Positions 18,350 to 26,886 of a DNA stretch of 64,000 nucleotides are shown piece by piece. Position 1 is the first letter of the stretch. Every line of letters starts with the position of its first letter. The stretch is from JBDGYW01 sp964518955. Lineage in GTDB: Bacteria; Gemmatimonadota; Gemmatimonadetes; Gemmatimonadales; GWC2-71-9. Where the stretch lies: assembly GCA_964518955.1 (NCBI GenBank), contig CAZFHS010000004.1, forward strand, positions 1 to 64,000, written 5' to 3'. Under the pieces are notes generated by a model. That model ran no database searches, was not told where the DNA came from, and was given only the letters and a program-made list of their open reading frames with translations. A program made the position numbers and the translations under genes.

Positions 18350-19090
18350 ATGACACAGAAAGCAGTACTGGCACTCCTCGTCATCGTTTTGTCCTGGCCG
18401 ACGGTGGCCAGCGGACAGTCGGTGACGCTCCCCGAAAGCTTCGATTGGGCAGAACGGGGAATCATGACCCCGGCTAAAGACCAGGGTAGCTTCGGGACCT
18501 GTTGGGCCTTCGCCTCGGTGGGGTTGTTGGAGGCATTGATCAAGAGAGACGCCGGGTTGGAGGTGGACCTCTCAGAACAGTATCTCATTAGCAACATCGA
18601 AGGGATCAGTCCATTCCTGGCGGTAGAGTTCTTGGAGTCGAATGGTGCAGTGCGCGAGAGCGACCTTCCATACCAGGGCGACACCTCATCGGTGAATACG
18701 GAAGTGGCCGCCGAATTTTCCTTGGGGGGATACGGTGTAACCAACGTGCACGATATGTCTCCCGAAGAGAGAGTCACGGCGATCAAGCGAATCGTTCAGG
18801 AGTACGGGCCTGTCATCACCACGATGAACCTCATGGACGATTTCAGGTTCCACCGAACTGGTGTATATGTGTATGACGGATCTTCTCCCGAGCAACCCGG
18901 AGGACACATAATCCTCATAACGGGATGGGCCGATGACTCATCGGTGGTGAACGGCGGCTACTGGATCATCAAAAACTCGGCCGGTCGCAGTTGGGGCGAG
19001 GATGGATTCGGACGGGCGGCCTACGGCCAGGCAGGCATCGACGACTATTACGTAATACACGGATTCCTCGAGCGCCCAGCAAAACCATAG
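18350..19090 (+). CDS. Exported papain-like (C1) cysteine protease without pro-domain
   Basis: 246 residues from the ATG at 18350, preceded by GAGGG at a proper distance; in-frame ATGs at 18287 and 18332 have weaker context. A signal peptide ends at about residue 22 (A-S-G-Q). The mature enzyme starts at once with L-P-x-S-F-D-W, the usual beginning of the mature papain domain. All catalytic residues are present: Q45 (oxyanion hole), C51 in G-T-C-W-A-F, H186 in G-G-H and N209 in K-N-S-x-G-x-x-W-G. There is no room for the 60-100-residue inhibitory pro-region of most C1 proteases, so activity must be held back in another way. It reads away from the M14 peptidase. Confidence 0.88.
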   Translation: MTQKAVLALLVIVLSWPTVASGQSVTLPESFDWAERGIMTPAKDQGSFGTCWAFASVGLLEALIKRDAGLEVDLSEQYLISNIEGISPFLAVEFLESNGAVRESDLPYQGDTSSVNTEVAAEFSLGGYGVTNVHDMSPEERVTAIKRIVQEYGPVITTMNLMDDFRFHRTGVYVYDGSSPEQPGGHIILITGWADDSSVVNGGYWIIKNSAGRSWGEDGFGRAAYGQAGIDDYYVIHGFLERPAKP

Positions 19091-19199
19091 ACAAGGGTTC
19101 GAGAAGGCGGCACCTCACTCATCAGTGAAGTCTCGCGGCCACCACCTTATGTTCCCTCTGATGCTTCCGAACGCCCAAACCGCTTCATGGAGGTAGCAG

Positions 19200-20333
19200 A
19201 TGGGACGAGCTACGCATTCCCTCCCCTTACTGATCTCGGTTGTTACCGCACTGGTTGTGAGTTCAGGGTGGTCCGTTCTACGCGCCCAGTCTAGTACCTC
19301 AAGTGAGAGTCAAGTCCAAGACGAGACTTACTACGAGCGATCCATGGACTTGCCGAGGGAGCTGCTGCGTGGCGCCATCGACCTTCATGTGCACGCCGGA
19401 CCGCATCTGACATCCAGCCCACGCAGTGTCGATCCCGTGGAGGCTGCGCAACAGGCGATGGCAGTAGGCATGCGCGGCCTGGTCTATATGGATGTGATGG
19501 AGAACTCCAGCGGTATCGCGTGGCTGGTGAGCCGCCATTTTCCCGGCATAGAACTATTCGGCGGCATCATTCTGAACACCGTATACGGTGGAATGAACCC
19601 CCGGGCGGTCCGGACGGCCCTGTACTACGGTGGCGGGGCGAAGTTCGTGAGTTTCGGTGCGCACTCCACCTACCACCTGGCCAGTCAGGAAGGCCGAGTG
19701 GTAGACGGTCATCCGGTACTGCTCCAGGACCTCTATCCGAAATTCGCTGAGCAAGAGTTGGCGCGGGCCATCCGCATCCCTTTGGAAGACCCTGTTCCGC
19801 CCAACCTCGACGAGATATTGCAGATGCTCGGCGAGCAACCGGACGTGTACGTCAACACTGGTCACGTGTCCGCGGAAGAAGCGCTCAGATTGCTCGAGCT
19901 GGCACCTCGCTATGACATAGCAATGGACAGGATCCTTGTGGCGCACGTCGCTCGCAACGACATGACGATGGACCAGCAGAAACAGGTTGCCGAACTCGGT
20001 GCGTGGCTGGAAGGCACCTACGCAGACTGCGGCGTCTATCCCGGCGGGATTGGTCGCACACACTACTACCCGGAGCAAGAGTACATCAACCAACTGAGTA
20101 TCTCGGGGCCAGGTGCTCCCCGGAGTGTAGGAGATCTTGGGCGCCAGATTCGTGAGATTGGTGTTGAGCACTTCATACTGGGCACGGACTACGGAATCCG
20201 TGGTGTGGCTACGCCCGTGGAGGGAATGCGTCAGCTCATCGCGAACTTGCTGGACATGGAATTCTCGATTGAAGAAATCCGGCAGCTGACCGGAGGCAAC
20301 GCGGCGAAACTACTGGGATTGGATGGAAGTTGA
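19200..20333 (+). CDS. Exported DUF6282-like metal-dependent hydrolase
   Basis: 377 residues, ATG preceded by GGAGG. Residues 1-30 look like a cleavable signal peptide (L-R-A-Q). The start of the barrel has D-L-H-V-H-A-G-P-H, which gives a histidine-rich metal site of amidohydrolase type, and later N-T-G-H-V-S and G-T-D-Y-G loops supply further candidate ligands. This pattern matches the DUF6282 family, which has no established reaction. A cytoplasmic paralogue, clearly similar over the entire barrel, lies two genes downstream. It opens an operon that ends in a TRAP transporter, so it may process the substrate outside the cell membrane before uptake; that is inference. Confidence 0.75.
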   Translation: MGRATHSLPLLISVVTALVVSSGWSVLRAQSSTSSESQVQDETYYERSMDLPRELLRGAIDLHVHAGPHLTSSPRSVDPVEAAQQAMAVGMRGLVYMDVMENSSGIAWLVSRHFPGIELFGGIILNTVYGGMNPRAVRTALYYGGGAKFVSFGAHSTYHLASQEGRVVDGHPVLLQDLYPKFAEQELARAIRIPLEDPVPPNLDEILQMLGEQPDVYVNTGHVSAEEALRLLELAPRYDIAMDRILVAHVARNDMTMDQQKQVAELGAWLEGTYADCGVYPGGIGRTHYYPEQEYINQLSISGPGAPRSVGDLGRQIREIGVEHFILGTDYGIRGVATPVEGMRQLIANLLDMEFSIEEIRQLTGGNAAKLLGLDGS

Positions 20334-20372
20334 TTCCCTTCCGATGACGAACCCGAGCCTGAGAGGAAGTTG

Positions 20373-20750
20373 ATGAGCAGAGAGTTCATTCCGTTTGCAC
20401 AGGAACGCGTGATGTCCAAGTGGGAGAACGTCGTCGATTACAACCTCGGTGATAGCGGCGTTTTTCCCATTACGCCGGAAGAGCTAATCGACGATCCCAA
20501 GTTCATTGAGGAACTGCTCTCAACGGGACTTCATCACCCACAGGCAGCACCCATCGTCATTACCCGCTACGGCGCTGCCATCAACTCGACAGAGTTCGGC
20601 ATGCGCCTAATACGCGAACACAGCGTCGAGGTCGTACCTGGCGATCATTTTGGAATGGACGGCTATTTACGTTTCAGTTTTGGGTTGCCTGAGAATTACC
20701 TCCGCGAAGGATTGAACCGCATATCCAAGTTGATTGATGCGTTGCGATAG
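20373..20750 (+). pseudogene. Internally deleted aminotransferase class I/II remnant
   Basis: 125 residues with a good GAGAGGAA ribosome-binding site before the ATG. Residues 1-37 (W-E-N-x-V-D-Y-N-L-x-x-S-G-V) resemble the N-terminus of PLP fold-type I aminotransferases, and residues 58-125 resemble the C-terminus, with V-V-P-G-D-H-F-G and G-Y-L-R-F-S-F-G, where R100 matches the carboxylate-binding arginine. The 250 or so residues between, which carry the PLP-binding lysine, are missing and the junction is in frame. It cannot be a working aminotransferase. It may be a remnant or a small protein kept for another role. It sits between the two DUF6282-like genes in the same operon. Confidence 0.7.
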
Positions 20751-20806
20751 GAGGCGGATCGCGTCAGGCGGTGTAAGACGTACCGAACCGATAAAGGAGA
20801 AGAGTC

Positions 20807-21811
20807 GTGATATTGCCGGAAGGACGTTCCCTCGAATTATCACGTGAGCTACTTCAGGGTGCCATCGACATCCATGTGCATGCAGGCCCGCACCTCAAGA
20901 GCAGCCCACGTAGCGTAGACCCGTTTCAAGCGGCCACTCAGGCTCGCGACGCAGGTATGCAGGCGATCGTCTTCATGGACGTTTTCGAGATGACCAACGG
21001 AACGGCTTGGTTGGTCAACAGAGTGGTCCCTGATTTCAAGACCTTCGGCGGGTTGATCATGAACACCATCTATGGAGGTGTTAACCCGCGTTCGGTGAAG
21101 ACAGCGCTCGAATACGGGGACGGCGCGAAGTTCGTCGATTTTGGTGCGCACTCCACGTACTACCAGGCCGCGCGGGAAGGTCGCGTCGTAGACGGGAAGT
21201 TCGTTCCGCTGAGTGAGCTGTACCCCAAGTTCAAGACGGAAGAACTCGACCGCGCCATTCGGGTACCGGTCGACGAACCCGTCGGCCCGCAGTTGGACGA
21301 GATACTGCAACTGATAGCTGGTTACCCGCAAACGTATCTGGGTACGGGGCATGTATCAGTGGAAGAAGCGGTGCGAGTAGTCGATCTCGCGGAGGAGTAC
21401 GGTATCGCAAAGGTCCTGGTCTCGAGCAGTGTGACGAAGATCGCGAGCTTAGAACAGCTCCGCTACATGGCGGAGAAAGGTGCGTTTCTAGAGTACACGC
21501 TCGCAGCCTACACACACACGACTCCGATTCCCAAAACCCACTACTACGTGGAGCGCGAGTACTCATCCATGGATGAGGGTATGGCCGAAGAGCCTGCAGG
21601 CGGTGTCAGGCTGGTTGCCGAACAGATCAAGGAGTTGGGAGCTGATCATTGCATCATCGGTACCGACTTTGGCGTGTACACGCTGCCACCACCGGTAGAA
21701 GGACTTCGTGAGTTCATTGCATGCCTTTTGGATCTCGGAATTCCCGCAGACGACATCGGCAAGCTGGTGAGGACCAATCCAGAGAGTTTGTTGGGATTGG
21801 GAATCGAATGA
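20807..21811 (+). CDS. Cytoplasmic DUF6282-like metal-dependent hydrolase
   Basis: 334 residues, GTG start behind AAAGGAG. It is a paralogue of the exported protein two genes upstream, matching from E-L-L-x-G-A-I-D-x-H-V-H-A-G-P-H to the last barrel loop G-T-D-F-G, but it has no signal peptide. The pair thus offers one enzyme outside and one inside the membrane. The family has no assigned reaction; the HxH and following histidines imply a divalent metal. Its TGA overlaps the ATG of the solute-binding-protein gene (ATGA), so the two are co-translated. Confidence 0.75.
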   Translation: MILPEGRSLELSRELLQGAIDIHVHAGPHLKSSPRSVDPFQAATQARDAGMQAIVFMDVFEMTNGTAWLVNRVVPDFKTFGGLIMNTIYGGVNPRSVKTALEYGDGAKFVDFGAHSTYYQAAREGRVVDGKFVPLSELYPKFKTEELDRAIRVPVDEPVGPQLDEILQLIAGYPQTYLGTGHVSVEEAVRVVDLAEEYGIAKVLVSSSVTKIASLEQLRYMAEKGAFLEYTLAAYTHTTPIPKTHYYVEREYSSMDEGMAEEPAGGVRLVAEQIKELGADHCIIGTDFGVYTLPPPVEGLREFIACLLDLGIPADDIGKLVRTNPESLLGLGIE

Positions 21812-23220
21812 AGCGACTGACGATCTTGCAGCCTCGCGCCTATGTTGGCGACCCGCACGTCATGAGCGACGACAGGAGCAGACTCAGCATCATCTTCTCC
21901 GTTTATGAGTCTCTAGTTCGTCGGGAGCAGGGCGGGACGTACATGCCGGCGTTGGCAGAGAGCTGGACTCTGGATAGTGACGCTCGAACCTGGACGTTCA
22001 AGCTTCGCCCCGATGTGTCGTTTCACAACGGGGACAAGCTGGAGAGCAGCGACGTGAGCGAGACGCTCGAGCGGGTGCGTGACCCGTGCATGGGAGGCGA
22101 GCTTGGGACTTCCGGCGTTTACGCCAGTTACCTCGACGGCGCTGTTTTCAATGCGCTCGACAAGCACACGTTAGAAATCGTGATGGCCGAGCCTATTGCG
22201 GATCTACTGGACTTGATTGTCGATCTACCGATCGTTCCACGGAGTGCTCTTGCGGGATTACCTGAGACCCCGATAGGCAGTGGGCCGTACCGTCTGGTTG
22301 AAGCCAGCGGCGATCGCGTCGTGATGGAAGCCAATGCCGACTACTGGGGTGGCGTTTCGAACGTACCCGAAATTCACTGGCTTGGAGTATCCGAAGAGCA
22401 GCATCGCGTTACCAGACTGCTCGCAGGCGAAGCCGACATCGTTTCCGACGTGCTACCGAAAAGCCGTCAGACAATTCAGGACTCAGCGCAGGCTGCCGTT
22501 CCAACGTCGCAGAGCACCGTATGCTGCATCTTCATCTGTAACATCGACTCCGGTGTGTGTGCCGACAGGAGAGTTCGCAGGGCGCTCAATTACGCGCTGG
22601 ATGTCGATGACATCATCAACACCGTATTGGATGGCGCCGCGCGTCCGCTGAACGGTCCTCTAACGCCTCAACACTTCGGGTACGATCCTGTTTCACCCTA
22701 TCCGCACGACCCGGAAGAGGCAAAGAGACTTTTGGCCGAAGCCGGTTTTTCCAGTGGATTGAAGATCGCGCTGGACGTGCCCACGACGTGGCCCGATGAG
22801 GCTACGATGTTGGCGGCGAAGATGGCGGAGCAATACGCTCGCGTCGGCATAGAGACTGAGATAAGAGAGTTTTCGGATCGACCGGCCTACGCCGAGATGG
22901 TTCGCGACAAACAGATGGATGATGCGGCCTGCTTTGATTCCAGCCCTTTGAGCACGCATCGCATACTGCGGGAGAAACTGCACTCTGGTGTTGCCGGACC
23001 GTGGTGGCAGGGGTACACCAATCCAGACCTCGATGCGTTGATCGACAAAGCCAGAGCAACTCCCGACGTGGATTTGCGTCGAGAGCTCTATCAAGAAGCC
23101 TATCGCATCATCCACGACGACGCTCCCTGGATCTTCATGCACAACTCTAGTCTCTTCTGGGGCGTCGGACCGAATGTACAACACTTCAAGCCGAGCGTCG
23201 AAGGCGTGATACGACCTTGA
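21808..23220 (+). CDS. Family-5 (Opp/Dpp-type) solute-binding protein lacking a signal peptide
   Basis: 470 residues. The sequence is that of a complete extracellular peptide/nickel-type binding protein: S-V-Y-E-S-L-V near the start, the signature F-H-N-G-D-x-L-x-S-S-D-V, the R-R-A-L-N-Y-A-L-D segment, and a C-terminus ending in the usual tryptophan-rich lobe. It begins directly with M-K-R-L-T-I-L and has no hydrophobic signal segment or lipobox, and the start is fixed by the ATGA overlap with the preceding gene. It may act in the cytoplasm or be exported by another route. No permease or ATPase of the Opp/Dpp type is adjacent; a TRAP transporter follows instead. Confidence 0.82.
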   Translation: MKRLTILQPRAYVGDPHVMSDDRSRLSIIFSVYESLVRREQGGTYMPALAESWTLDSDARTWTFKLRPDVSFHNGDKLESSDVSETLERVRDPCMGGELGTSGVYASYLDGAVFNALDKHTLEIVMAEPIADLLDLIVDLPIVPRSALAGLPETPIGSGPYRLVEASGDRVVMEANADYWGGVSNVPEIHWLGVSEEQHRVTRLLAGEADIVSDVLPKSRQTIQDSAQAAVPTSQSTVCCIFICNIDSGVCADRRVRRALNYALDVDDIINTVLDGAARPLNGPLTPQHFGYDPVSPYPHDPEEAKRLLAEAGFSSGLKIALDVPTTWPDEATMLAAKMAEQYARVGIETEIREFSDRPAYAEMVRDKQMDDAACFDSSPLSTHRILREKLHSGVAGPWWQGYTNPDLDALIDKARATPDVDLRRELYQEAYRIIHDDAPWIFMHNSSLFWGVGPNVQHFKPSVEGVIRP

Positions 23221-24257
23221 AAAAGCTGTGCGCTGCTCGTTGCTCGCTGCTCGTTCTTACGACGCTCCCGTCGTGCGCGCCTGCCGCCGAAACCGACGCC
23301 GACTGGGTCGTCAGGTTCTCTCACGTCTACCCAATCAACTCCGACTATCAGCTCATGGCCGAGCGGTTCAAAGAACTCATGGATGAACGAACTGGGGGTC
23401 GATTCAATGTTGTGATCTTTCCGTCGGGTCAGCTGGGCAGTGAGAGGGTTGCTTTCGAGCAGCTTCAGGCCGGGGCTCAAGAGATGTCGATTAGTGGAAC
23501 TCCAGTTCTCTCGGGTTGGGTGCCAGAGGGGCAGGTGTTTGACTTGCCGTACCTGTTCGAGACGCGTGATCAAGGCCTGAATGCACTCAACGGCGCCATA
23601 GGAGACTGGTGGCGAGAACTCTTGCTGGAGAAGACCGGCATTCGATCTCTGGGATTCCTCGACTACGGATTCCGCCATGTCTACAACCGCAAGCGCGAGA
23701 TCAATGGACCGTCTGGCCTATCCGGATTGAAGCTTCGTGTTTTGCAGAGTCGCACGTACATCTCGGCATACGAAGAGTTCGGCGTTCAGGCCACACCCAT
23801 GAACTACGGTGAGGTCTACTCCGCGATGCAGCAGGGTGTCATCGATGGGGGGGAGGCAAACGTCATCGGCTACATGACCAGTCGGCTTCACGAGGTTGGA
23901 GAGTTCTTCAGCTTCACGTCGATCACGTACAACCCCATCACTCTTCTCGTAAGAGATCAATTCTACCAGGCTCTCCCCGAGCAGATTCAGGAAACTTTGG
24001 TCCTATCGGCAACAGAGGCGCTGGAATATCAGAAGACGGTAGCGCGTGAGATGGAAGCTGAAGCGATCGAGCAGATGAGAGCATCGGGTGTAACAATCAC
24101 CTACCCTTCCACCGAGCCATTTGTCCCCTTCGCACGGCCTGTGGTTTGGGAGGATCTTGCAGGGCGACTGCCTGATGGCAATGCACTACTCGAGTGGCTA
24201 GAACGCGAAATCGCACAAGTTCCTTTAGACGAGACCGAAGAGGTTTCGCATCCCTGA
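23217..24257 (+). CDS. dctP: TRAP transporter solute-binding protein
   Basis: 346 residues with a TTG start that overlaps the stop of the previous gene. The signal peptide has a lipobox-like L-P-S-C (C20), so the protein may be lipid-anchored. The DctP fold is shown by the G-R-F-N-V-x-x-F-P-S-G-Q-L-G segment, the R-x-L-x-G-L-K-L-R-V signature arginine region, and Q-G-V-I-D-G-G-E. The bound substrate is probably an organic acid or another carboxylated compound. The DNA encoding the signal peptide is a GCTCGTTGCTCGCTGCTCG-like tract that resembles a palindromic repeat near guaA. Confidence 0.9.
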   Translation: MKKLCAARCSLLVLTTLPSCAPAAETDADWVVRFSHVYPINSDYQLMAERFKELMDERTGGRFNVVIFPSGQLGSERVAFEQLQAGAQEMSISGTPVLSGWVPEGQVFDLPYLFETRDQGLNALNGAIGDWWRELLLEKTGIRSLGFLDYGFRHVYNRKREINGPSGLSGLKLRVLQSRTYISAYEEFGVQATPMNYGEVYSAMQQGVIDGGEANVIGYMTSRLHEVGEFFSFTSITYNPITLLVRDQFYQALPEQIQETLVLSATEALEYQKTVAREMEAEAIEQMRASGVTITYPSTEPFVPFARPVVWEDLAGRLPDGNALLEWLEREIAQVPLDETEEVSHP

Positions 24258-24258
24258 G

Positions 24259-24750
24259 ATGCTGCGTTTCCTGAAGAGCGTTAACCGTCGCGCTGTAGTT
24301 GCCGAGAAGCTGTTAGCGGGCAGTCTCGTGTTCGCCGTCTTTGTCGTGGTGCTGTTGCAGGTCGTAATGCGCTACGTCTTCGAGCGTCCAAATCCATGGA
24401 CTGAGGAGCTATCCCGATTCGGCTTCATCTGGCTCTCCATGTTGGGGGCGGCATTGGCCGTGGAGCTCGGGTCGCACTTCGTCTTCGATCAGCTAGTAGG
24501 CGTGCTGAGGTCCAAGTTACAGACGGCGATCCGCCTGTGCGCGACCGCTTTCGTGGCTGCCATGGCCGTCGCGCTGATCGTGCTCGGCATCGAGCTGGTT
24601 GCTCTGGCCAGTGGCCAGCGGTCTCCCGCGCTCAACCTTCCTATAAGCTGGATCTACGCGTCAGTGCCAGTGGCCGGGTTGTTGATGTTGCTGCACATAG
24701 CGGCGTCAGTGGATACGGTTTTTGGCAGCCCAGCGGAAAACGAGAGCTGA
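24259..24750 (+). CDS. dctQ: TRAP transporter small permease
   Basis: 163 residues with four hydrophobic helices (about 16-38, 52-70, 90-112 and 130-150), the standard DctQ layout. The P-W-T-E-E-L-S-R motif after helix 1 is the family signature. It starts one base after the dctP stop and its TGA overlaps the dctM start. Confidence 0.93.
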   Translation: MLRFLKSVNRRAVVAEKLLAGSLVFAVFVVVLLQVVMRYVFERPNPWTEELSRFGFIWLSMLGAALAVELGSHFVFDQLVGVLRSKLQTAIRLCATAFVAAMAVALIVLGIELVALASGQRSPALNLPISWIYASVPVAGLLMLLHIAASVDTVFGSPAENES

Positions 24751-26024
24751 TGGCCGTCCTGCTATTCGGTGTATTCGTACTACTCGTGTTGATGAGTGTG
24801 CCGATTGCCTTCGCATTGATCGGCACCGCGGCAGTAAGCCTGGGAATCGGCGAAGGCACCCCGCTAATCATCGTGCCGCAGCAGATCGTGGCCGGCATGG
24901 ACTCCTTTCCGATGCTAGCCGTACCGCTGTTCATTCTCGCGGGCTTCATCATGGAATTCGGTGGGATCAGTCGGCGCCTTGTCACTTTGGCGTACTCACT
25001 GGTCGGACATTTGCACGGTGGTCTTGGCCAAGTCGTCGTACTCGCGGAGACCTTCTTCGCGGGAGTTTCGGGATCGACATCCGCGCAAGCGGCGGTGATC
25101 GGCGGCATCATGATCCCACAGCTCACCGAGAAGGGATATTCGCGTCCGCGCGCAACCGCGATCGTTGGCGCTGCCTGCGCCATGGGCATTTTGATTCCTC
25201 CCGGAATCGTCATGGTCATATATGGAGTCATGGCGAGCGTGTCCATCGGAGAGATGTTCGTGGCGTGTTTGGTGCCGGGCCTCATGATGGCCATTGGCTT
25301 GATGTGGCAAATCGGTCTGCAGGCACGCCAGCAGGATTGGCCGCGTGGCGAGCGGGCGACTTGGGGAGTCACTGCGCGCGCGGCTGTGGATGCTGCTCTA
25401 CCTCTGCTGTTGGTGGTAATCATACTCGGCGGCATCAGATTCGGCATATTCACGCCTACCGAGGCTGCCGCAGTAGCTGTGGCCTATGCACTTTTGCTCA
25501 GCGCGTTCTATCGCTCTTTGACAGCCACGCGGCTGTGGCGGGAACTGCTTCGGACGGCGCAGCTCTCGGGTATGGTTCTATTCGTCGTCGGTGCGGCTCA
25601 GCTCCTATCATGGGGCCTCGCGGTCGAACAAGTACCACAGAACATCGCAACAACGGCGGCGAACTTGGCCGGCGGCAAGATTGGATTCCTGCTTCTCACC
25701 ATAGTCGTGTTCCTGCCGCTCGGAGCGATTCTGGAGGGAGTACCGGCAGTAGTGCTGCTCACGCCAATCCTGTTGCCTGTCGCGAAGCAGTTAGGGATCG
25801 ATCCGATTCACTATGGCACGGTGATCTGTGCCACCCAGGGGATATCCGTATTTATGCCGCCGGTAGGCGTGAGCCTGCTCGTCACATGCTCTGTCGGCGA
25901 TGTTTCGCCCGCCGCAGTCGCAAAACCGATTGCGCCCTACCTGATACTGCTCCTGGGCTTCACGCTGCTGATAACGCTTGTGCCTGATATTGTGTTGTTC
26001 CTGCCGATGGTATTGGGGTATTGA
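24750..26024 (+). CDS. dctM: TRAP transporter large permease
   Basis: 424 residues from the ATG at 24750, which shares its A with the TGA of dctQ; the frame is open further upstream only because it runs across dctQ. Twelve or so hydrophobic helices, with the family motifs P-L-F-I-L-A-G near helix 2 and G-S-x-x-A-x-A-A-V-I-G-G-I-M-I-P in the first repeat and the matching P-P-V-G-x-x-L in the second. It is the sodium- or proton-coupled transport subunit working with DctQ and DctP. The gene ends the rightward operon. Confidence 0.95.
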   Translation: MAVLLFGVFVLLVLMSVPIAFALIGTAAVSLGIGEGTPLIIVPQQIVAGMDSFPMLAVPLFILAGFIMEFGGISRRLVTLAYSLVGHLHGGLGQVVVLAETFFAGVSGSTSAQAAVIGGIMIPQLTEKGYSRPRATAIVGAACAMGILIPPGIVMVIYGVMASVSIGEMFVACLVPGLMMAIGLMWQIGLQARQQDWPRGERATWGVTARAAVDAALPLLLVVIILGGIRFGIFTPTEAAAVAVAYALLLSAFYRSLTATRLWRELLRTAQLSGMVLFVVGAAQLLSWGLAVEQVPQNIATTAANLAGGKIGFLLLTIVVFLPLGAILEGVPAVVLLTPILLPVAKQLGIDPIHYGTVICATQGISVFMPPVGVSLLVTCSVGDVSPAAVAKPIAPYLILLLGFTLLITLVPDIVLFLPMVLGY

Positions 26025-26073
26025 TCGAACGGTACTGAAAGTCACCCTCCCCACCCGACAGACTTAATCCCAA

Positions 26074-26886
26074 TCAGTGTCCTGAAGGCACCACGTTCTT
26101 TTCTTTCAGGTTTATATGACAGGTCAGGCAGTTCATCTCGCCGTGAGTGAACTGCCCCGCAGCATAGCTCAGACCCATGTAGTGGCAGGCGCGGCACACG
26201 GTTTTCTCCGAAGGAACCTGCAGGCCCAGCGCGGAGCCATTCAACATCTCCACCGCCTTGGCGGCGACGTCGCCGGATAGGCGCGAACAACGTTCAGCCC
26301 GCTCCGGAGACCCGCTTGCATAACCGGAAACGCGACACCAATGGGTGAGTGAGACATGACAGAGGTTACTGTCCGCACGGCTCTGGGTCAGATCGCCGGT
26401 GGGCGCATACAGGTTCGTCGGCAATTCCGATTCCGAATACCATGTGAGCAGATCAGAGACGAATGCGCGAGCGTCCCTCCCACTGCAGATCAACCCGATT
26501 GCCGCCGCTGCTCCGTTCAGCGTACCGCAGAGGGTGCCGAAGCCGACAACCCCGGCCCCCGCCCAATCCATCATCTGGACCGGGATGGTGGTGTACGGCG
26601 CACCGACCTCGTCGGCCAGCTGGCCTATAATCGCATTGAAAGTCCCGAAGGCACACCCACCGTGCCTGGTTCCATCGGCCAGTGTGATTCCCTGAAAACC
26701 GGCGTAGCCCAGTTCTCTGGTTCGTTTCACGTTCAATCCGGTTTCAGGGTACCCGAAAGGGTGCTGTGCCTGTTCGCTGGATCCGCCGGGGCTACCCAAC
26801 CCCAAACTGCCCGCCAACCCTACTCCGGAAGCCGCCCCACAGATGCCAGCATTTTTCAAGAAATCGCGTCTCGTAGACTCGGACAT
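26074..26886 (-). CDS. Tat-exported split-Soret-type dihaem cytochrome c
   Basis: 270 residues. The N-terminus S-T-R-R-D-F-L-K (4-11) followed by a Gly/Ala-rich hydrophobic segment is a Tat signal. The body has G-G-C-A-F-G and a second cysteine/glycine-rich C-G-T-L-N-G segment of the C_GCAxxG_C_C family, and the C-terminus holds two haem-binding motifs, C-R-A-C-H (231-235) and C-L-T-C-H (253-257). This combination matches the split-Soret cytochrome c known from sulfate reducers, though such proteins are poorly characterised. It would work in the periplasm as an electron carrier or redox enzyme. It is convergent with dctM and stands alone. Confidence 0.8.
   Translation of the reverse strand: MSESTRRDFLKNAGICGAASGVGLAGSLGLGSPGGSSEQAQHPFGYPETGLNVKRTRELGYAGFQGITLADGTRHGGCAFGTFNAIIGQLADEVGAPYTTIPVQMMDWAGAGVVGFGTLCGTLNGAAAAIGLICSGRDARAFVSDLLTWYSESELPTNLYAPTGDLTQSRADSNLCHVSLTHWCRVSGYASGSPERAERCSRLSGDVAAKAVEMLNGSALGLQVPSEKTVCRACHYMGLSYAAGQFTHGEMNCLTCHINLKEKNVVPSGH

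Noticed and set aside
24641..25453. A 270-codon frame antisense to dctM
   Set aside because: Its composition is that expected from the reverse complement of a membrane-protein gene, and dctM is well supported.
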